Assembly (NCBI GenBank): GCA_032717465.1
Contig: CM064715.1
Location: 34,534,382 to 34,598,381, forward strand
Direction: 5' to 3'
Origin: Coenobita brevimanus
Lineage: Eukaryota > Arthropoda > Malacostraca > Decapoda > Coenobitidae
DNA length: 64,000 nt
Below are positions 58,375-64,000 of the stretch, piece by piece; within the stretch, counting starts at the first letter, position 1; the number at the start of each line of letters is the position of its first letter. A program made the position numbers and the translations under genes. Below the pieces are notes generated by a model. It was given only the letters and a program-made list of their open reading frames with translations. It searched no databases and was not told the DNA's origin.

Positions 58375-60139
58375 ATAAGGTTCACAACACTTCACACTTC
58401 AGAAATTCTTAGGTTGGTGGCCCATGACCCAAACGTTTGTGGCCGAAACGTCCTACATTCAGTTTCATCTGGTTATAGTAAATTATTTGTGAATGCTCTC
58501 CGCTGCCCATCACAATGTGGTTCCTATGTCCACATAAAATAACTGCAACATTGAAACCATCAGCACAGCTACTGTGGGAATCAGCATTAAATTCTCAATC
58601 ATTTTATATTATAGCTATAGTCAGTCCAGGAATAACATATTCAGAAAAATTAGCGCTGCAGTGATAGACAAGTTGCAGCTTATATACCACTGGCTCGGTG
58701 CTTTATTTGTATGTTGAGGATCAGAAACAGATGGGTCGTATTGAACCAGTTTTACAGGACACCGTGATAACATAGTAGTCTATGTTATATACCATGTATA
58801 TTACGAATGCATAATGTTTTGCAGGGGAATAGCATGGAAATGTTTCGAATCCAGTGTCATTAGGTTTCTCACTATTCGCCTCGTAGCTCAGTTCCAAACT
58901 ACCATTCACGGTTGTCCGTTCGCCTGCCCTCTCTCAATCCCTGACTTCCACTTCCTTCCACCGAGGGGGGTACAGAAACTTTGATGCGTGGGTGTACCTT
59001 GGTAAATAAAGATAATGATATTGACACGAACCATAATACTGCATATATATTCAACTTTTATAATTTAATCACGAGGCTCAAAATGCCACGTTAAAGCCCA
59101 ATTTATGCAGATGAGAAAAATATCAGTTTCATCCCTAACTTCGACGGTTATTACACGTGTGCACTCAAAAGAAATTCTTTGGGTTTAAACCCTTCAAATG
59201 AATTCTTTCTTTACCTGTAAATCGATTTCATCATACGTGTTACCTCATTTAGCCTTCTTACTGGTTTTTCTATTCGGAGGGGAATTTTTTCACCGTTTAA
59301 TATTTTCCGAATTTTACTGTGGATACAATTCAGAATGTTTCTCAGCTAATCATTTGTACAATTGTTTAAATTTTATATTTAGGTCTTTCGCCCACAATTA
59401 TGCGTTTTTACGATCACTCCACTATAATAGTTTTGAATAGTAAATGGCTTGCTTTTACCGTAACAATACTAAAGATTTCTTTATCCTGAATCTCTCACTA
59501 CAAATGAAAATAAAAGTCACAAATGACCCTAATCAGAACTGACAAATCCAATCTCGAGACGACATTAAAACGGTACATTAACTGTTTCATCAACATTCAT
59601 TTTTTGTAGTTGTCTTTACCTGTATTTCCACGGAGATGAATATATATATGGTAATTAATTGTATGTCTGGGTATTGCTTTTGTCTTTATACTTTTTTGCG
59701 AGTCAAAAGAAAACCAGTTTTTCAAAATTTATCGCCTGTTCCGGTGACCAACACATCAATTAAAACTTCTCTTTCTTCAACAATTCAGACGCGATTTCTC
59801 GTTATATTTTTAGTGATTTTTTCTTTTTCATGATCAGGATTGTCTTCTGAGTTTTAAAATTAGGTGATTTTCTCAAATAAATCAGAGTACAAATATTAAC
59901 GATCTATATTTAGCGATTAAAAAAAAAAAAAGAAAAGAAAATGTTTATACCGCCAAAATTCCCTAAAATATTTTTGAACTACCCCGAAAGCTGATGCTAT
60001 TAACCGTAACTAGTTCACAATTAGCTCTACTTTTTATCCATGAAATCATGACTGAGATGAATAAAAAAATGAAATACATTCTGAAAATAATTAAAAAATC
60101 CAGATTCAATACGACACACACAACAGTTCATATCGATTC

Positions 60140-61575
60140 TACTGCAACCTGATTTTTTTTTTTTTTTTTTTAATCATGCACAATATAACTACGTGTATGA
60201 GGTACCACGATATGTTTATAACTTGCATATCAGTTCGGCAGTTGTATTTATTTTTTCCTGTTATTATATATCTGATAATCAATACCTAAAAATTTTCTTT
60301 TAAACGATTTATCGCTATTCGGGGTATTTTTTTCCCGGGGAAATATGGATAATCTACGACGAACCAAGATAACGAGGAAATTTTCAGTTTTCAAAATTTA
60401 GTCAGGAGGCTCAAGATGCCCAATTAAAGCCCAAGTTATAATTATATTCGTTTTATCTCTAAATTCCAATACGTTTACATATCTCTAATCAGTAGAATCT
60501 ATTTGGGCTTAAACCTCTCAAATAAATGCCTTCTTTACCTGTGAATCGATTTCATCCTACGTGTTACCTCATTTGTCCATGTTATTCATTCTCTTTTCAC
60601 GATGTGGAATTTTTTGAACTGTAATGTTTGATTTTTCGATGTGATTGGGAATGTTTCCCAAGTTTAGAGTACATTTGTGGAAGTAACATTGTTAGTGTTT
60701 TCTCCTCCAGTTATGCGGTTTATAGGGTCACTACAGTACAATAGATTTTAATTACTCCTAAAGCTTTCATGGTAAGAAAACTGTAACATTTTTAAATCCT
60801 GGAATTAGCCCTAACAATGAGAATAAAAACCACAAACAACGCTCTTGCAAGGTAAAAATTCAATCTCGAGACGCCATTAATAAAGTTCATCCAGTTTTTC
60901 TTTAATCTTCATTTTTTTGTGGATGGTACATACTATATGTTTACTAAGTTTTGAAATAAACTTGTAAATGGTAATTAGTTATATATTTGGTTATTGCAGT
61001 AGTGTTTTTGCATTCTTGTTTTGATTAATTCTAGAGTCAAAAAGTTATATGTATATATAACTTGGAAGAATTTATCACATTTGAGACAGTGTACATAAGG
61101 AAATGTGGCTTATGATGTAACATGAACCTTCATAATGTGCAATGTTTACTTGTTTTATACTCTGTCTTGAGGCTTGATACAGTTTTGATGTGATTTTGTT
61201 TCTGATAAGAAAGAATACTCGTTCGAAGTTCCTTGCTTATTTCGGTGACCCCCACATCAATTGTTCATATATAACTTGGAAGAATTTATCAGATTTGAGA
61301 CAGTGTACATAAGGAAATGTGGCTTATGATGTAACATGAACCTTCATAATGTGCAATGTTTTCTTGTTTTATACTCTGTCTTGAAGCTTGATAGAGTTTT
61401 GATGTGATTTTGTTTCTGATAAGAAAGAATACTCGTTCGAAGTTCCTTGCTTATTTCGGTGACCTCCACATCAGTTGTTCATAAACACACAGATTACAGC
61501 TCTTTTCACGTGTTAATCGAATTTATATTTCTGAATATAATTTTTTAACAAAAACCCTTGTGGGTTTTGGAAATA
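60140..61575 (+). repeat. Satellite monomer A7 with internal duplication
   Basis: A-type start and end; the end is duplicated in tandem (offset 214 bp). The array is cut at GGTTTTGGAAATA by RTE-like LINE copy 2. Confidence 0.72.
61081..61507 (+). repeat. 214-bp tandem duplication of the A-type end
   Basis: TTGAGACAGTGTACATAAGG at 61081 recurs at 61295 with the following 190 bp nearly unchanged. Confidence 0.9.
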
Positions 61576-61757
61576 CCGTGGGGGTAGGGTTTTTTTTTTT
61601 TTCAAGAATAGTCCCCAGTATCCCTGCTTGTCGTAAAAGGCGACTAAAAGGGTTGGCGGAGGGTTAGTGCCCCTCCCGGGAAAACAACTAACTAAAAAAA
61701 CAAACAAGAAGCCTCGGACAAGGACTGACCAAACGATGACGACCAAGGACCGGACAA

Positions 61758-62520
61758 AGGACATGGTTATCGGAACGTGGAATGTAAGGATAGCGAATGA
61801 TGAGGTGAAAGAGAGATTGTCCAAGTGCTTGAGGGTGCGAAAGTGGACGTATGTGGAATAACTGAAACAAAATGGAGAGGAGAAAGTGTGAGAGAATGGG
61901 AGTATGGATGGGGTATATGTGCAGGAGTAGGTGAGAATGAGAGGCAAAGAAAGGAGTATGTATAGTTTTGAGTAAAAGAAGGAAGAAGAGCATATGACAG
62001 TATGGATCAGTTGGGTCAAGGATTGTGTGGGTAAAGTTGAAAGTTGGAATTCAAATGTGGGTGATTGTGTGTGTATGCGCCAACGCAAGATCGTGCTTGA
62101 AGAGTGAGAGAAGAGTTCTGGACATATGTAGAAATGTGCATGGAAAAGTTTGGAAGGAATGAGTGTTTTTGATCGGTGATATGAATGGTAAAGTTGGGAA
62201 TGTGAAGGTGGATGGAATAGTTGGTGAGTGGGGTGTGCCTGCTGAGATAGATGAGAATGGGAGTGTTAGTGGACATTTGTGCTGGGAGGGGGTTGGTGAT
62301 AGCCAATTCCCTTCTTCAGGCATAAAATGATCCACAGGTATACATGGCAAGTGATGAGAAGGGTGGGTGGTGAACTGAATGAAAGGCAATGATTGATTAT
62401 GTGTGTGTGTGGATGAAAGGATGCGATGTATAATGGATGCAAGAGCTTATAGAGGTTGGAGGAGTGGACTTTCTGACCACTACTTCGTGGTGGCCAGAAT
62501 TAGAAAATTCAAGTAAGATG
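61758..62520 (+). pseudogene. RTE-like LINE endonuclease (copy 2)
   Basis: It begins with DMVIGTWNVRIANDEVKERL at about 61760 (catalytic Asn in the GTWNVR block). Later blocks appear in other frames: a DMNGKVGN block near 62180 (Asp/Asn) and a SDHYFVVARI-like end near 62480. Stops and frame changes are frequent, so the copy is inactive. Confidence 0.75.
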
Positions 62521-62899
62521 AAGGAATAGAAGAAAGGAAAGACGAGAGGAAGGAGTAGCTGCAAGGAGATTGGAAAGGTCACAAGAGGATGAGAAAAAGG
62601 CAGAGTATGAGAGAAATGGAGGAACGATTGGGCAAATATGAATTGGAGCAGATGGGAGACGTGGAAGGTGTGTATAGGATATTTAAAGAAATATGTGCAG
62701 CATGTGATGTGGTGTGTGGAAGGAAGAGAAGACGGATGTGGGGGGTGCAAGGAATAGCGTGGTGAACTGAAGAGGTGAGACAGGCTGTATCACAAAATAA
62801 GAAAGCATACAATGAATGGATGAGAAATAGGGGCGTGGAAGAAGTTGAGAGGCGGAAGAGTTATATGTGGAAAGAAAGAGGTGAAAAGATTAGTAAGAG

Positions 62900-64000
62900 T
62901 AAGAAGAGAGTGGATGAGGAATTTGGAAGGAATTTGAGTGTAAAGTGCAGGGACTAAGAGAATGTTCTGGAAAGATGTGAAGAGGGTAAGACAGCGTGGA
63001 AGTGAAGTTCGCAGGGGAGTGAAAGATAAAAATGGTAGATTACTAGTGAAGGGAGAAAAAGTGAGCAGATGGAGAGAACATTTAAAGGAATTGTTGAACA
63101 TACAGGATGGAAGCAATGCGAGTATAAGTGGCTGGGGAATGGCTGGGAGAAGGAGGGAGGTGAGAAGACAGGAAGAAATCAGTAGGATAGAAGTTGTGGA
63201 AGCAATGAAGAAAGTTAAATCGGGGAAAGCCCTAGGATTTGATGGAGTGTGTGGTGAATTGCGGAAGCATGGGGGAGAGATAGTAGTAGAATGGATGTGG
63301 AAGATGTGCAGATTGGCCTGAGAGGAAGGTAGAGTCCCGGAGGATTGGAAGTCAGGTATAATTATTCCCTTGTACAAAGGAAAAGGGGAAAAAGAAGTGT
63401 GTGGTAATCATAGGGGCATGTGTAATAAGAAAAGTGTATGCCAGGATACTTATTGACAGAGAGAAAACAGAGAAATTAGTTGGAGAAGAACAGGGAGGCT
63501 TTAGGAAGGGAAGAGGTTGTGTAGATCAGATATTCATTCTTAGATCTTTAGTGGAAAAGATTCTAGAGAAGGGAAAGAAGTTGTATGCGGCTTTGATGGA
63601 TTTGGAGAAAGCATATGACAGGCTGGATAGACAAGGATAGATGGGAAGTTGTTGAATGCTGTGAAGAGTATGTACGATGGTGCGAAGGCGGCAGTGCGTG
63701 TGGATGGTGAACTGTGAATTTTTCTCTTTGAAAGTTGGGTTCAAACAGGGATGTGTCATGTCTCCATGGTTGTTCAATCTGTACATGGATGGGATAATAA
63801 AAGGTAGTGGATGTTGGAGTGGCCCTGGTGAGAGATGACAGTGTTTGGAAACTCCCTGTAATGTTGTTTGCAGATGATACTGTGTTGTTGAGCAAAGACG
63901 AAGGGGAGCTGCAAGGCTTGGTGGATGAGTTTGGGAGAGTGTGTAAGAAACTGATTCTAAAGGTGAATGTAGGGAAGAGTAAAGTGATGGTCTTTGAGAG
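62900..64000 (+). pseudogene. RTE-like LINE reverse transcriptase (copy 2), partial
   Basis: RT motifs across frames: SGKALGFDGVCGEL (about 63217), EQGGFRKGRGCVDQIFI (about 63487), ALMDLEKAYDRLDRQG (about 63590), FKQGCVMSPWLFNLYMDG (about 63735) and the catalytic FADDTVLLSKDEG (about 63870). The last frame is still open at the window edge. It keeps the LYAALMDLEKAYDR segment that is shortened in copy 1. Confidence 0.87.

Larger units (their letters stand above)
61576..64000 (+). mobile_element. RTE-like LINE copy 2, runs off the window
   Basis: Second copy of the family seen at 43961-53427, in the same orientation and with a longer 5' part: GTATCCCTGCTTGTCGTAAA then GCGACTAAAAGGGTTGG. It then shows the endonuclease start (MVIGTWNVRIANDEVKE), the endonuclease end near 62390-62500 and RT to the window edge. 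It is not interrupted by other elements here. The 3' end lies beyond 64000. Confidence 0.85.

Overview
This window is eukaryotic repeat DNA with no recognisable host gene. The most likely source is an arthropod, probably a decapod or other malacostracan crustacean. That is an inference from decapod-like 18S rRNA fragments, a short TTAGG (arthropod telomere-type) tract, very dense microsatellites, and the mix of Tc1-like, errantivirus-like Gypsy, RTE-like and I-group elements. Every protein-coding stretch I can name belongs to a mobile element.

Layout. (1) 335-2229 is a minus-strand Tc1-like DD35E transposase pseudogene split by an 882-bp GT-AG intron. (2) A minus-strand Gypsy/errantivirus-like LTR retrotransposon with an env-like gene (2230-11845) inserted at its start codon. 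The LTRs differ by one visible 2-bp indel and the target duplication is CATC. (3) 11850-12974 is unassigned. (4) About 12975-61575 is one long AT-rich satellite array. Monomers are about 1.2-1.45 kb and fall into three diverged types (A, B, C here), mostly ordered A-B-C, giving a higher-order unit of about 3.7-4 kb. The array carries at least seven insertions: a LINE fragment (14728-15379); a 4.65-kb block holding an 18S rRNA pseudogene broken in its V4 region (19256-23907); a TA-flanked CAGTTGG element (34188-35796); a piggyBac-like element (36362-40684); an RTE-like LINE (43961-53427); a 5.4-kb foldback element (53576-58994); and a second RTE-like LINE that starts at 61576 and runs off the window.

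Nesting. The first RTE-like LINE contains a TA-flanked long-TIR element (44353-46280), which contains a smaller TIR element (44787-45318). The same LINE also contains an RNase H-encoding I-group LINE whose reverse transcriptase has been deleted (46375-51016). The 18S block contains a 2.36-kb TA-flanked long-TIR element. The foldback element contains a second palindrome and a 20-unit GT-rich minisatellite. The nesting gives a relative chronology: satellite amplification, then insertions, then insertions into insertions.

The strongest candidates for something undescribed are the three-type higher-order satellite, the 18S fragment embedded in it, the family of TA-flanked non-autonomous elements with very long inverted arms, and the intron-containing DD35E transposase. 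Coordinates of satellite monomers and inverted arms come from reading by eye and are good to tens of bases; target duplications and LTR ends were read base by base.
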